41,105 nt of DNA, from positions 1 through 41,105 of the forward strand of contig JAEZJV010000053.1 in the NCBI GenBank assembly GCA_023415635.1, written 5' to 3'. The position numbers were made by a program, and so were the translations under genes. Shown here piece after piece: positions 24,917 to 32,856 of this stretch; the stretch's first letter is position 1; each line of letters begins with the position of its first letter. Below the pieces are notes generated by a model, which was not told the DNA's origin, made no database searches, and worked only from the letters and a program-made list of their open reading frames with translations. The stretch comes from Bacillota bacterium. GTDB taxonomy: Bacteria > Bacillota > Clostridia > Lachnospirales > Lachnospiraceae.

Positions 24917-25256
24917 GCCACTTTAAATACGAATAACCATTTCAGGAATATTCTGTATATAAAGAATTTCATGCTTTCTGAATATTGTAACCTTCAAGAT
25001 ATAGTAATATGTATAGCAACTATATAAGAAATACAACTCCTCATTAATTGCAATTACTTTTATGTATAATTTGCCATATTGCTAATATTCTTTAATTTAT
25101 TATCAAATTATATTACAATCAATTAATTGTCCGACAACAGGAATGTCAAGCAATTAAATTTAACTTTTGGGTCCCAAATTACGATTTATCATAATTTACA
25201 AAACGCACTTTCGTTATTGACACTCATTCTTCCGTGCGACAAGAGTAGTTTATCTC

Positions 25257-25327
25257 TGTGGATAATGTGGATAAATCGGTGTATAACTTCCATTTGTTAA
25301 AAAATAAGCCTTCTCACCTGTGGATAA
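25257..25327 (+). other. Cluster of three DnaA boxes
   Basis: TGTGGATAA, the exact reverse complement of the DnaA 9-mer TTATCCACA, occurs at 25257-25265, 25266-25274 (directly adjacent) and 25319-25327, all in one orientation. A near match (GTGTATAAC) lies at about 25280. A fourth perfect box in the opposite orientation is at 25591-25599. Likely bound by DnaA for titration or regulation of initiation; no dnaA or dnaN is nearby. Confidence 0.7.
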
Positions 25328-25567
25328 CTTTTTTATCAATTGTACAATAGAACTGTTTAATTGTCAATTTTTACCATCTATTACAATTCTTTTGTGCATA
25401 TTGCACATTTTCATCTTTGTCAATAGGTATTTCTGATAATTTTTTAGCAATTGCACCCTCTGAAAACGTCGCTTAAATTTACTCAATTTCATATTTATTG
25501 TTTCACATATCCTATTATTCCGAATTCAACAATAATCATACATAAAATTCATAGTGCAATTACAGAT

Positions 25568-25621
25568 AAAACACCGGGAGGATGATGAACTTATCCACAA
25601 GCTTATCATCCCCCGGTGTTT
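25568..25621 (-). terminator. Terminator of pilZ with a DnaA box in its loop
   Basis: AACACCGGG (25570-25578) pairs with CCCGGTGTT (25612-25620), and GGATGAT (25580-25586) with ATCATCC (25605-25611), leaving one bulged A. Minus-strand RNA continues as TTTTATCTG. The apical region 25588-25603 contains TTATCCACA (25591-25599). Confidence 0.75.
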
Positions 25622-25678
25622 ATCTTATACTCTTTTACTTTATTTATTCAATTTACTGCCTTTCTTCTTCGGCTTTTC

Positions 25679-26068
25679 TTAATCTGTAGTCTGCGGTTTA
25701 TTGTTCTCTCTGATCAATTTCTTCTCGTACTTATCCACCTTGTCTGCGAGGAAAGGAGCAAGACCTACGAATTCCGCACCATATACCTTATTGTCAAATT
25801 CGGTTATATGCGCCCTAATAATCTGTAGCACCACAATAAAGAAATCTCCATCCCCCAGGTTGATACGACCTCTGAAATAATACCCTAAAGGGAGGCTTGC
25901 ATCGCTGATAAATCCTATCCCACTTCTAGAGATATCAAACACAGATACTGATGCATTCAGATTCTTTATTACGATATTATCCTGCTTAAAAACCTCATCT
26001 ACTTCAAGATGAAGCTCTATTGGGAGCCTTTTATATTTTCGTCTCTCCCTAATCTCGTTCTCTGTCAT
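25679..26068 (-). CDS. PilZ-domain protein (probable c-di-GMP binder)
   Basis: A 129-residue single-domain protein. The c-di-GMP-binding motifs are both present: RxxxR as RKYKR (R10-R14) and [D/N]xSxxG as D45-x-S47-x-x-G50 in FDISRSGIGF. PilZ proteins pass c-di-GMP signals to motility, adhesion or polysaccharide machinery. GGAGG lies 6 nt before the ATG. It is a single-gene unit with a promoter at 26164-26192 and terminator at 25568-25621. Without YcgR-N or a catalytic partner domain, the target is unknown. Confidence 0.9.
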   Translation of the reverse strand: MTENEIRERRKYKRLPIELHLEVDEVFKQDNIVIKNLNASVSVFDISRSGIGFISDASLPLGYYFRGRINLGDGDFFIVVLQIIRAHITEFDNKVYGAEFVGLAPFLADKVDKYEKKLIRENNKPQTTD

Positions 26069-26106
26069 ACAAATCCTCCATGTACCGTAAAACAGGTACG
26101 AAAAAT

Positions 26107-26123
26107 ATAAGTAATTTACTTAT
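26107..26123. repeat. 17-nt palindrome in the pilZ leader
   Basis: ATAAGTAA-T-TTACTTAT is a perfect 8+1+8 inverted repeat about 40 bp downstream of the predicted pilZ transcription start and 40 bp before its ATG. It could be an operator or a short RNA hairpin. Confidence 0.4.
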
Positions 26124-26307
26124 AACGTATGGCAACCTCTGCAGTAACTATTTCTACCATATTATTCTATCATACTTTTACTTTTTTTCCAATATCATAT
26201 TCTGGTTGAGAGCTTTCTCGAGAGCTTTCTTAAGGAAGCTGCTTCTTCAACGATAAAAAATACCTTTCTTCATGCCCACTACCTGTCTGATGCATATCTT
26301 TATGCTG
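26124..26307. other. Gene-free stretch upstream of pilZ
   Basis: It holds the pilZ promoter (26164-26192) and an 11-bp direct repeat GAGAGCTTTCT (26208-26218 and 26220-26230) followed by a near-palindrome AGCTTTCTTAAGGAAGCT. No coding sequence is seen. Confidence 0.5.
26164..26192 (-). promoter_or_regulatory. Promoter of pilZ
   Basis: Minus strand: -35 TTGGAA (26187-26192), 17-bp spacer, -10 TAGAAT (26164-26169). Confidence 0.55.
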
Positions 26308-26351
26308 AAAGAAAAGCCCCAAGAGTCGGAGTCTGATCCTTCTCAAGGGGC
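26308..26351 (-). terminator. Terminator of the NlpC/P60 gene
   Basis: GCCCC (26316-26320) pairs with GGGGC (26347-26351), with inner CTC/GAG pairing across a two-base mismatch. On the minus strand the stem is followed by TTTTCTTTC. Confidence 0.6.
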
Positions 26352-26379
26352 CATGAAAATCAATGATAAAAATAAATTA

Positions 26380-27618
26380 CTAATTAACTACTCTTCTCAC
26401 ACAGAAGATATCTCTATATTTCACATTCGATCTGATGATACCCTGTCGGGTGTTGGCAGCATGTACTATCATACCGTTACCGATATACATTGCTACATGG
26501 TTTACGGTACCCCTGCTATTCGCATAGAACACCAAATCGCCTGGACGCATATCAGATTCGCTTACTTTTCTACCCGCTCCCACAGCCTGTTCTCTTGAGG
26601 TTCTTGGAATACTGTAATCAAAGTCTGCATAAATAGCTTGTACAAAGCCGGAGCAGTCAGCTCCACCGGTAAGACTTTCGCCTCCCCATCTATAAGGATT
26701 TCCGACAAACTTCTGTGCATAGGTAACAATCTCATTCAGCAACGAAGCTCCTGAACCCGATGAAGTCGATGGCTTAGTGCTATTATCAGAGCCTGTATTC
26801 TTCTGCTCTTCTCTTTGCCTTCTTGCCTCTTCTTCTCTTTCTGCCTTTTCCTGAGCCAGCTTCTCTTTACGTTCACGTTCGGCCCGTTCAGCCTCCTGTT
26901 GTTCACGCAGAATTCTCTGTTCCTCTTCAACTGATATAGCAAACTTAAATTCAACCTTGATATCGACAAATTCCTTTGAAACAAAGCCCGTAAAATCTCC
27001 ACCGGTATCTTCGTCCGTACCTAATACAATTTCTACCCAATCTCCACTGACCTTTTTTATAGGATAAGTCTCACCGCCCGGTATCAAAGTCAGTATCTTG
27101 GATTCTACACTTTTTTCTTCTCTAACCCTCAAGGTCTGTGTATTGACTGTAGCATACTGTGTTGCATATTCATCAACCATTGCCTCAGCGGCGTCACCTA
27201 TCGCCAGAAAGTTAGAGGCTATGTAACCTTTTACGTCACCGGATTGTATCTTAACCCAGTCACCCTCCAGACGCTCAAGAATATCTGCTGCGCAGCCTCG
27301 ATAAAGCTTGCCTGCTACCTCACTATCCGTAGAAGGCTCTTTTCTGACATTAACATAATTGTCAGCTATGGATACCCCCAGATTTGCGTAGGGTGAAATA
27401 ATCTCTGACTTCAATATATTTACTAAGGTCTCATCTGCGGCTAACTTATTGCCGGCATTGGACGAGTAATAATTGTCTAATAAATAAGCAAAACCAGCTA
27501 CGCCCTGCTCAGTCGGAATAATATCCGTATCCGCTTTTGCAGCTGCTGCTGGTATCGCCATGTATATTGCGGCTGAAGCTACAATTAAAGTTGCCTTCCT
27601 AGCCCAAATTCTGTTCAT
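26380..27618 (-). CDS. Secreted SH3b-NlpC/P60 peptidoglycan endopeptidase
   Basis: A 412-residue exported cell-wall hydrolase expected to cut gamma-D-Glu-diamino acid (or related) bonds of stem peptides. Order: signal peptide (1-29, cleaved near AKADT), two bacterial SH3 domains (about 82-138 with YVNVRKEPSTDSEVAGKLY, and 155-222 with LRVREEKS), a charged coiled-coil linker rich in E/R/Q (about 228-275), a Ser/Thr/Gly linker, and the C-terminal NlpC/P60 domain with Cys322 (GGADCSGF), His374 (NHVAMYIG) and His386. AGGTAAAGGA lies before the ATG. It has its own promoter (27688-27716). The long coiled coil may space the enzyme from the wall. Confidence 0.93.
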   Translation of the reverse strand: MNRIWARKATLIVASAAIYMAIPAAAAKADTDIIPTEQGVAGFAYLLDNYYSSNAGNKLAADETLVNILKSEIISPYANLGVSIADNYVNVRKEPSTDSEVAGKLYRGCAADILERLEGDWVKIQSGDVKGYIASNFLAIGDAAEAMVDEYATQYATVNTQTLRVREEKSVESKILTLIPGGETYPIKKVSGDWVEIVLGTDEDTGGDFTGFVSKEFVDIKVEFKFAISVEEEQRILREQQEAERAERERKEKLAQEKAEREEEARRQREEQKNTGSDNSTKPSTSSGSGASLLNEIVTYAQKFVGNPYRWGGESLTGGADCSGFVQAIYADFDYSIPRTSREQAVGAGRKVSESDMRPGDLVFYANSRGTVNHVAMYIGNGMIVHAANTRQGIIRSNVKYRDIFCVRRVVN

Positions 27619-27687
27619 TCCTTTACCTCCCAGGTACCCAGCAATCGTAACGAGAATTATTACGAAATTATTACATCTGACGAGGTA

Positions 27688-27716
27688 ATTATATCAAAAA
27701 TGGCACATAGTGTCAA
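27688..27716 (-). promoter_or_regulatory. Promoter of the NlpC/P60 gene
   Basis: Minus strand: perfect -35 TTGACA (27711-27716), 17-bp spacer, perfect -10 TATAAT (27688-27693), a full sigma-A consensus. Confidence 0.85.
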
Positions 27717-27800
27717 TATTAAACAAGTTAAAACGACAATTAATTTTACAATAAACCGCTATTTCTAAGTGTTTTCTGTTATTGTTACACTATTTTACAA

Positions 27801-28718
27801 TTAAAAATTGTTCAAATATTTTTCTACACCTGTAATTGCGTTTGCACCATCCGCAGCAGCAGTTATAATTTGCCTTAGCTCCTTGGTTCTGACATCCCCC
27901 GCCGCAAATATGCCCGGAACATTGGTCTCACAATTTTCTCCTGCTATAATATATCCCGCATCGTCAGTAGCGACCACTTTCTTATATACATCAGAACTCG
28001 GAAGATATCCGACAGCGATAAACACCCCTTCCACTTTATATGTTGACTTTTCCTTTGTTTTTACATTGGAGATTGCAATCTCTTCTACCTTCTCCTTGCC
28101 GCTAATACTGTCCACTACACTGTCCCATAGCACAGTAACATTCTCCAGCGCTAAAAGTCGGGAGGAAATGCTCTTTGATGCCCGGAACTGGTCTCTCCTG
28201 TGGATCACATATACCTTTTGGCAAATCCGTGCAAGAAAAATTGCATCCTCAACCGCAACATCACCGCCGCCTACAACGGCAACTGTCTTATTCTTAAAAA
28301 ATGCTCCGTCGCAGGTCGCACAATAGGATACACCCATTCCCGAAAGCTCTTCTTCTCCCGGAGCTCCCAGATGACGCGGTGCACCACCGGTAGCTATGAT
28401 CACTGCCTTAGCTTTGTATTGCATACCGTTATCCATAGTAATGAGCTTAATCGTTCCTTCCAGAGCAAAGTCAGTCACCTCTCCATCAATAAATTCCGTA
28501 TTCAGCTTATCGGCATGCTCCCTGAACTTAGTACTTAATTCAAACCCGCTGATCCCCGGAGTGCCAGGATAGTTGTCAACTTCATAGGTATTTATAATCT
28601 GGCCTCCACTCAAGCCGGCCTTTTCAATTACCGCCACCTTCAGCTCTGCTCTTTTTGCATAGATTGCAGCCGCAAGGCCGGCAGGCCCCGACCCAATAAT
28701 AATGACATCATAAAGCAT
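27801..28718 (-). CDS. trxB: Thioredoxin-disulfide reductase
   Basis: TrxB passes electrons from NADPH through FAD to thioredoxin. The 305-residue protein has the FAD motif GSGPAGLAAAIYA, the redox-active C133-A-T-C136 in SYCATCDG, the NAD(P)H motif VGGGDVAVEDA with HRRDQFRA (the arginines favour NADPH) and the C-terminal FAD block GIFAAGDVR. AGGGAGG lies 8 nt before the ATG. No thioredoxin gene is adjacent. It is divergent from the yjfB-like gene. Confidence 0.95.
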   Translation of the reverse strand: MLYDVIIIGSGPAGLAAAIYAKRAELKVAVIEKAGLSGGQIINTYEVDNYPGTPGISGFELSTKFREHADKLNTEFIDGEVTDFALEGTIKLITMDNGMQYKAKAVIIATGGAPRHLGAPGEEELSGMGVSYCATCDGAFFKNKTVAVVGGGDVAVEDAIFLARICQKVYVIHRRDQFRASKSISSRLLALENVTVLWDSVVDSISGKEKVEEIAISNVKTKEKSTYKVEGVFIAVGYLPSSDVYKKVVATDDAGYIIAGENCETNVPGIFAAGDVRTKELRQIITAAADGANAITGVEKYLNNF

Positions 28719-28819
28719 ATTTGTTTCCTCCCTAGATAATATTCTATATAAAGATTTTATTCATTCATTATTTTCTATTCATTTAGTAGAATTATCATAA
28801 TCGGCTGTTTCATTCAGTC

Positions 28820-28847
28820 GGACTATATGCTATAATAAGTATATAGT
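28820..28847. promoter_or_regulatory. Perfect inverted repeat around a -10 box upstream of yjfB
   Basis: GACTATAT (28820-28827) and ATATAGTC (28840-28847) frame a plus-strand TATAAT (28830-28835). The -35 position has no good match, so the promoter may depend on, or be blocked by, a dimeric regulator bound here. Confidence 0.45.
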
Positions 28848-28991
28848 CACAAAACGTAAGGATTATGTCCTTAGCTTTCTCTACATATTCTGAACGTCAT
28901 ATGTATGATAGACTATGATTTGTTTCTGTTCAGTAACATTATTACTTATTTAATGCGGATTATTCAAGCAAACGCAAGAAAGGAATACCGT

Positions 28992-29177
28992 ATGACAATC
29001 TCTTCCCTTGCTCCGAGTGTTGCACCCAATGTCTCCGGTGCGCGCAGCTCCACCATAGGTGCTGCCATACTTGCCAAAAGTCTGGATGCTTTTCAGCAAT
29101 CCGGCGAAGGAGTCGTTAAGATGATGGAGCAATCTGTTAATCCTAACGTAGGTAAAACCTTTGACATGAAAGTCTAA
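28992..29177 (+). CDS. YjfB-family putative motility protein
   Basis: A 61-residue protein starting MTISSLAPSV. The C-terminal half (AKSLDAFQQSGEGVVKMMEQ, then SVNPNVGKTFDMKV) matches the small YjfB family tagged as putative motility proteins in flagellated Firmicutes (family recognised from memory). No signal peptide is present. GAAAGGA lies 6 nt before the ATG at 28992; the longer frame from 28905 has no ribosome site. It is a single gene closed by the terminator at 29193-29229. It lies apart from the flagellar rod genes at 36-39 kb. Confidence 0.85.
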   Translation: MTISSLAPSVAPNVSGARSSTIGAAILAKSLDAFQQSGEGVVKMMEQSVNPNVGKTFDMKV

Positions 29178-29192
29178 ACGATACGATTTAAA

Positions 29193-29229
29193 AATATGAC
29201 AATGATTATTAATCATTGTCATATTTTTT
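29193..29229. terminator. Bidirectional terminator between yjfB and the methyltransferase gene
   Basis: A perfect 15-bp stem, AATATGACAATGATT (29193-29207) / AATCATTGTCATATT (29211-29225), with a 3-nt loop. It is followed by TTTT on the plus side and by TTT on the minus side, serving the two convergent genes. Confidence 0.85.
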
Positions 29230-29261
29230 AATTTTTCTATCCATTTATATCACTATTGCAC

Positions 29262-29843
29262 TTATATCTTTCTCAGTAATGCGTAAATCCATTGTACATT
29301 TGCAGCCGGATCCAAATCATCATATTTCTCAATATCTATAATCTCCAGATTCTCATATCCGGATACCAATTCCTTGATTGACTTGGTGCGATAATCCTTA
29401 TAATACCGGCCGTTCCGTTCTCCTTCATAATCTCCGTAATAAAAGGACATGAATAATACACCGTCTGTTTTAAGACTGTTCACTACCTTCGCAAATATCT
29501 CTTCTATCTGATCACCAGGAACATGCAGTAGCGATGCACATGCCCATATTCCATCAAAAACCTCATTGAAATCCATTTCAGCAAATGATAGTTTTAATAC
29601 ATCTTGTCCGATATGTATACTGGCTAAATCACACATTTCTTCAGATGCATCCATCGCAGTAACATCAAAGCCACAGGAAATAAAATACGCGCTGTCTCTT
29701 CCGGATCCGCAGCCTAAATCAAGAATACTGGCATTCTCAGGCAACCGCTCAGTAAAAAGATCCCATAAAGACTGCATATTAATATCTACTGTCTGTTCAA
29801 AATACTCCACTGCGTTCTTATCATAATACTCTACCGAGTCCAA
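29262..29843 (-). CDS. Class I SAM-dependent methyltransferase
   Basis: A 193-residue protein with the Rossmann methyltransferase core: motif I ILDLGCGSGRDSAYF (about 40-54), acidic motif II after VTAMDAS, and motif IV region GIWACASLLHV. The layout is TehB/UbiE-like, but the substrate cannot be told from sequence. The start is TTG at 29843 with AAAGGAGGG about 9 nt upstream. It is a single gene, convergent with yjfB and divergent from the thioesterase gene. Confidence 0.85.
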   Translation of the reverse strand: MDSVEYYDKNAVEYFEQTVDINMQSLWDLFTERLPENASILDLGCGSGRDSAYFISCGFDVTAMDASEEMCDLASIHIGQDVLKLSFAEMDFNEVFDGIWACASLLHVPGDQIEEIFAKVVNSLKTDGVLFMSFYYGDYEGERNGRYYKDYRTKSIKELVSGYENLEIIDIEKYDDLDPAANVQWIYALLRKI

Positions 29844-30022
29844 TTAGTTATCCCTCCTTTATAAACAAGCTTATTATAACAAATATATTTTCAGAATACC
29901 AGTATTTTTAAGCAAAATAGCAAATTCTCCGATGTATTCAAAAAAAACTATTTAAAATGGAAAAGTAATGCTATAATAGAAAATAATTATGAATTGTTTT
30001 CATCTACGAAAGGCTGACCCTA

Positions 30023-30736
30023 ATGTATACCTTCCAGAGTAAAGTACGTTATACCGAATTAAATCATTTTAAGGGATGTATGGATCCTTCCGAAGTTATT
30101 AATTATTTTCAGGATTGCAGTACCTTTCAATCAGAAGAGCTGGGCCGAGGGCTTCAATATCTATCTTCAATAAACAGGGTATGGATGCTAAGCTCCTGGC
30201 AACTACAGATGCTGCAGCCCATCAATTTCGGAGAGCAGATTACGGTTGGTACCTGGCCCTATGCTTTTAAAGGCTTTTACGGATACCGTAATTTCATTAT
30301 GAAAGATAAGAAGGATACTGTTTTAGCGGCAGCAAATTCAGTATGGGTATATATAGATACGACTACCGGCCACCCTACAAGAATTCCCGAGGATTGCCTT
30401 GGATATACCATTGAGCCCCCTTTTCCGATGCCCCCTGCCAGTAGAAAAATAGCAGTCCCCAGTGACTTCGTTCCACAGCAACCCATAAGCGTCGCAAAAT
30501 TTAATATTGATTCGTATAACCATGTAAATAATGGTCAATACATTAAAATGGCAGAGGAGTTTCTACCCTCAGAGTTTAAAATCTTATCCATGAGAGTGGA
30601 ATATCGCATGCAGGCTGTACTTGGTGCTACAATCCTACCATTGGTCAACAGGGAGAAGGATTGCTATACAATAGTTTTGGCAGATACAGAGTACACGCCC
30701 TATTCTATTGTAGAGTTCGTTGGTACACATGAGTAA
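30023..30736 (+). CDS. Acyl-ACP thioesterase
   Basis: A 237-residue double-hotdog protein of the FatA/bacterial acyl-ACP thioesterase family, which releases fatty acids from acyl carrier protein. Two hotdog halves can be traced (about 1-130 and 150-237). The second holds the catalytic region FNIDSYNHVNNGQYIKMAEE with the Asn-His pair and downstream acid of the family. A TATAAT (29972-29977) lies upstream with a poor -35. cvfB follows after 22 bp, so the two are probably co-transcribed. Confidence 0.9.
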   Translation: MYTFQSKVRYTELNHFKGCMDPSEVINYFQDCSTFQSEELGRGLQYLSSINRVWMLSSWQLQMLQPINFGEQITVGTWPYAFKGFYGYRNFIMKDKKDTVLAAANSVWVYIDTTTGHPTRIPEDCLGYTIEPPFPMPPASRKIAVPSDFVPQQPISVAKFNIDSYNHVNNGQYIKMAEEFLPSEFKILSMRVEYRMQAVLGATILPLVNREKDCYTIVLADTEYTPYSIVEFVGTHE

Positions 30737-30758
30737 CTCGTTAAGAAAGGAAATTGAT

Positions 30759-31598
30759 ATGATAGAATTAGGAAAGTATCAGAAGCTAGAGGTAGTGAAG
30801 AAGACAGACTTTGGAGTATACCTAAGTGCGGAAGGAAAGGAATCCAAGCATACCATACTACTCCCCGCAAGAGAGATTCCGGAGGGAACAGCTCAGGGTG
30901 ATTGGCTGGAGGTCTTTCTTTATCGTGATTCCGAAGACAGAGAAATCGCAACTACTGCTAAAGTCCCTGTAACCATCGGAGAGCTGGCTGTTTTACGGGT
31001 GAAGGAAATCAGTCAGGTCGGAGCCTTTCTTGATTGGGGACTAATGAAGGATCTGCTTCTTCCCTTTAAAGAGCAGACAAGAAAGGTCGAGGAGGGTGAT
31101 CAGGTTCTTGTAACCCTGTATCTGGACAAAAGTAAGCGCTTATGTGCTACGATGAAGGTATACTCTCTGCTGTCCGCCAATTCTCCTTACAAAAAGGATG
31201 ATATCGTATCAGGAATTATTTATGATGAAATTGATACCTTTGGTATTTATGTTGCAGTAGATAACCGTTATTCCGCTATGCTTCCTAAGAATGAGATTAT
31301 TTCATCCGTTAAGATCGGAGATATCATCAAAGCCAGAGTAGTCGAGGTTCGGGAGGATGGTAAGCTAACCCTTAGCTTGCGCGAAAAAAGCTATATTCAG
31401 ATGGATAAAGATGCCGAGGAAATTTTAAAGAAGCTAAAGGCAGCCGGAGGCTTTCTTCCTTATCACGACGGCACTGATGCAGCAACGATAAAAGCTGAAT
31501 TTGAGATTAGCAAAAATGCCTTCAAAAGAGCCATAGGAAAGCTATACAAATCCGGCAATATCATTATATCGGAGAACGGAATCCGACTCTCCAAATAA
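30759..31598 (+). CDS. cvfB: S1 RNA-binding protein of the CvfB/YitL family
   Basis: CvfB-like proteins bind RNA through three S1-type domains and a winged-helix end; in staphylococci they affect virulence gene expression. This 279-residue protein shows S1-like units at about 1-60, 65-135 (LRVKEISQVGAFLDWGLMKD) and 145-210 (GIIYDEIDTFGIYVAVDN), then a C-terminal winged helix (about 225-279). The ATG at 30759 has AAAGG 8 nt upstream; longer frames begin inside the thioesterase gene. It ends in a strong terminator at 31602-31673. Confidence 0.88.
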   Translation: MIELGKYQKLEVVKKTDFGVYLSAEGKESKHTILLPAREIPEGTAQGDWLEVFLYRDSEDREIATTAKVPVTIGELAVLRVKEISQVGAFLDWGLMKDLLLPFKEQTRKVEEGDQVLVTLYLDKSKRLCATMKVYSLLSANSPYKKDDIVSGIIYDEIDTFGIYVAVDNRYSAMLPKNEIISSVKIGDIIKARVVEVREDGKLTLSLREKSYIQMDKDAEEILKKLKAAGGFLPYHDGTDAATIKAEFEISKNAFKRAIGKLYKSGNIIISENGIRLSK

Positions 31599-31601
31599 TA
31601 T

Positions 31602-31673
31602 AAAGAGCTTAAGAATGAAGTAATCAAGGAAAACCCTGCTTGAAAATACTTGATTCTTAAGCTCTTTTTTTTT
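31602..31673 (+). terminator. Terminator of cvfB, overlapping the yvyF stop
   Basis: AAAGAGCTTAAGAAT (31602-31616) pairs perfectly with ATTCTTAAGCTCTTT (31653-31667). The 36-nt loop contains a further AATCAAG/CTTGATT pairing option. A run of nine T (31665-31673) follows. The end overlaps the stop codon of the convergent yvyF gene at 31672. Confidence 0.85.
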
Positions 31674-32106
31674 ACGTAATGTCTTTAATTTTACCATTCG
31701 CACCCAGGAAGCGCATCTTCGGATTATCACGCGGATCCTTCTGTTTTTGTATAGAAGCCGGTTTGTCCTCATGATACAAATTACTTAATCCCTTGGCAAG
31801 CTTGTCCTTACATCCCTTACAATACCTACCTGTCTTTATAGTGATACCGCACATCTCACATTCCAATCCGATCATGGAATCTTCCGCAAAGGCCAGTCTC
31901 TCCTCACGAATCCACTGCTTGATCTGCGAGATTGGGATATCCATCTCTTCAGAAACCTCTTGAATGCCGCAGCGTGGGTGATCATATACATATTCCTTAA
32001 CCGCTTCGAATTTAAGATCAAGGGCCTGTGCACAGCTCGGACACAACGGTGGACCTGACAGATAATTAAATAATTTGCCACATCCCTTACAATTCCTCAC
32101 ATCCAT
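31672..32106 (-). CDS. Flagellar-operon zinc-ribbon protein (YvyF/TIGR03826)
   Basis: A 144-residue protein with an N-terminal zinc ribbon (CKGCGKLF...CPSC, about 5-25), a helical middle with a helix-turn-helix look (VSEEMDIPISQIKQWIREER, about 60-80) and a second CxxC pair set (CEMC, CKGC at about 93-112). This matches the TIGR03826/YvyF family found next to comF and flgM in Bacillus, here also beside comF, but flgM is absent. The ATG at 32106 (MDVRNCKGCG) has AGGAGGG 7 nt upstream. Its role in flagellar regulation is suggested by family context only. Confidence 0.86.
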   Translation of the reverse strand: MDVRNCKGCGKLFNYLSGPPLCPSCAQALDLKFEAVKEYVYDHPRCGIQEVSEEMDIPISQIKQWIREERLAFAEDSMIGLECEMCGITIKTGRYCKGCKDKLAKGLSNLYHEDKPASIQKQKDPRDNPKMRFLGANGKIKDIT

Positions 32107-32117
32107 AATATTCCCTC

Positions 32118-32831
32118 CTAATAACCTTTTCCTATGCATAAAACAATAAAGTAAACTTCCTTTATTCCAATGGATTTTAAGATACTTGCGCAAGCTTCCA
32201 TCGTACTGCCTGTTGTATATATATCGTCTACCAGCAATATCCTGGACAGCTTTTTAGGATTGGCGGCTGTCAGCTTATCATTCAGCTGAAAGGCCTGCAT
32301 CAGATTACGTAATCTTTCTTTATCATTCAGCCTTTTCTGTGGCAGCGTCTTTTTTGTTCTAAGGAGTAAATCTGAAAGTACAGGAATTTGCAATTCTTTA
32401 CCAAGTCCGCGTGCAAGTAGATCTGCCTGATTATAACCACGTTCCATATATTTACTGGTGTGTATCGGTATCGGAACGATCACCTCCGGTGAAAGTCTTC
32501 GTATCCGATCTCCATAGTTCTTCAGCATTTCGCCGATATAATAGGCTGCATATTCCCTTTTATTATGATATTTAAAGTTTGCTATGGATTGCTTCATCAC
32601 TTCGTCATATATCCAGACCGCAAATCCGCCGTCATAATGGAAGCTTCTGCGCTCACAATCGCTGCAGTATTCCTTCTCGTTCAGCTCAATCGGCTTGGAG
32701 CATTTTTTACAGCGAGGTTCTGTCACGAGGGAAGGTTTATCCTCACAGGCTTTACAGACCAATCTTTCCTTCGGAATAACGATTTCTCCACATATGGGGC
32801 ATCTGGCCGGATAGATCATATCTAATATCAT
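32118..32831 (-). CDS. comF: ComF-family phosphoribosyltransferase-like protein
   Basis: ComF proteins take part in DNA uptake for transformation in competent bacteria. The 237-residue protein has an N-terminal four-cysteine zinc finger (CPICG...CKAC, then CKKC...CSDC, residues about 11-60) and a C-terminal PRTase fold with the PRPP loop ILLVDDIYTTGST. The start is ambiguous: ATG at 32831 or TTG at 32840, neither with a good ribosome site, so it may be coupled to the upstream gene, 25 bp away. No other com genes are in the window. yvyF follows after 11 bp. Confidence 0.9.
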   Translation of the reverse strand: MILDMIYPARCPICGEIVIPKERLVCKACEDKPSLVTEPRCKKCSKPIELNEKEYCSDCERRSFHYDGGFAVWIYDEVMKQSIANFKYHNKREYAAYYIGEMLKNYGDRIRRLSPEVIVPIPIHTSKYMERGYNQADLLARGLGKELQIPVLSDLLLRTKKTLPQKRLNDKERLRNLMQAFQLNDKLTAANPKKLSRILLVDDIYTTGSTMEACASILKSIGIKEVYFIVLCIGKGY

Positions 32832-32856
32832 ACGAAGCAACTTAGCATTTCATCCC

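Larger units (their letters stand above)
24842..25678. other. 837-bp AT-rich non-coding region between hpf and pilZ
   Basis: No ORF with a convincing start is seen. It contains the hpf promoter, an AT-rich stretch (about 24950-25200), a cluster of three perfect DnaA boxes (25257-25327), a second AT-rich stretch (about 25328-25560) and the pilZ terminator (25570-25620), whose loop holds a fourth box. The region is unusually long for this window. Confidence 0.7.

Noticed and set aside
25257..25560. Chromosomal origin (oriC) at the DnaA-box cluster
   Set aside because: No dnaA, dnaN or rpmH nearby, and minus-strand genes dominate on both sides, unlike the divergent pattern expected around an origin. 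Kept only as a DnaA-binding cluster.
26272..26598. Plus-strand ORF over the NlpC/P60 3' end
   Set aside because: Shadow of the NlpC/P60 domain and its terminator; no start signals.
27808..28326. Plus-strand ORF opposite trxB
   Set aside because: Shadow of trxB, which has intact FAD, NADPH and CATC motifs.
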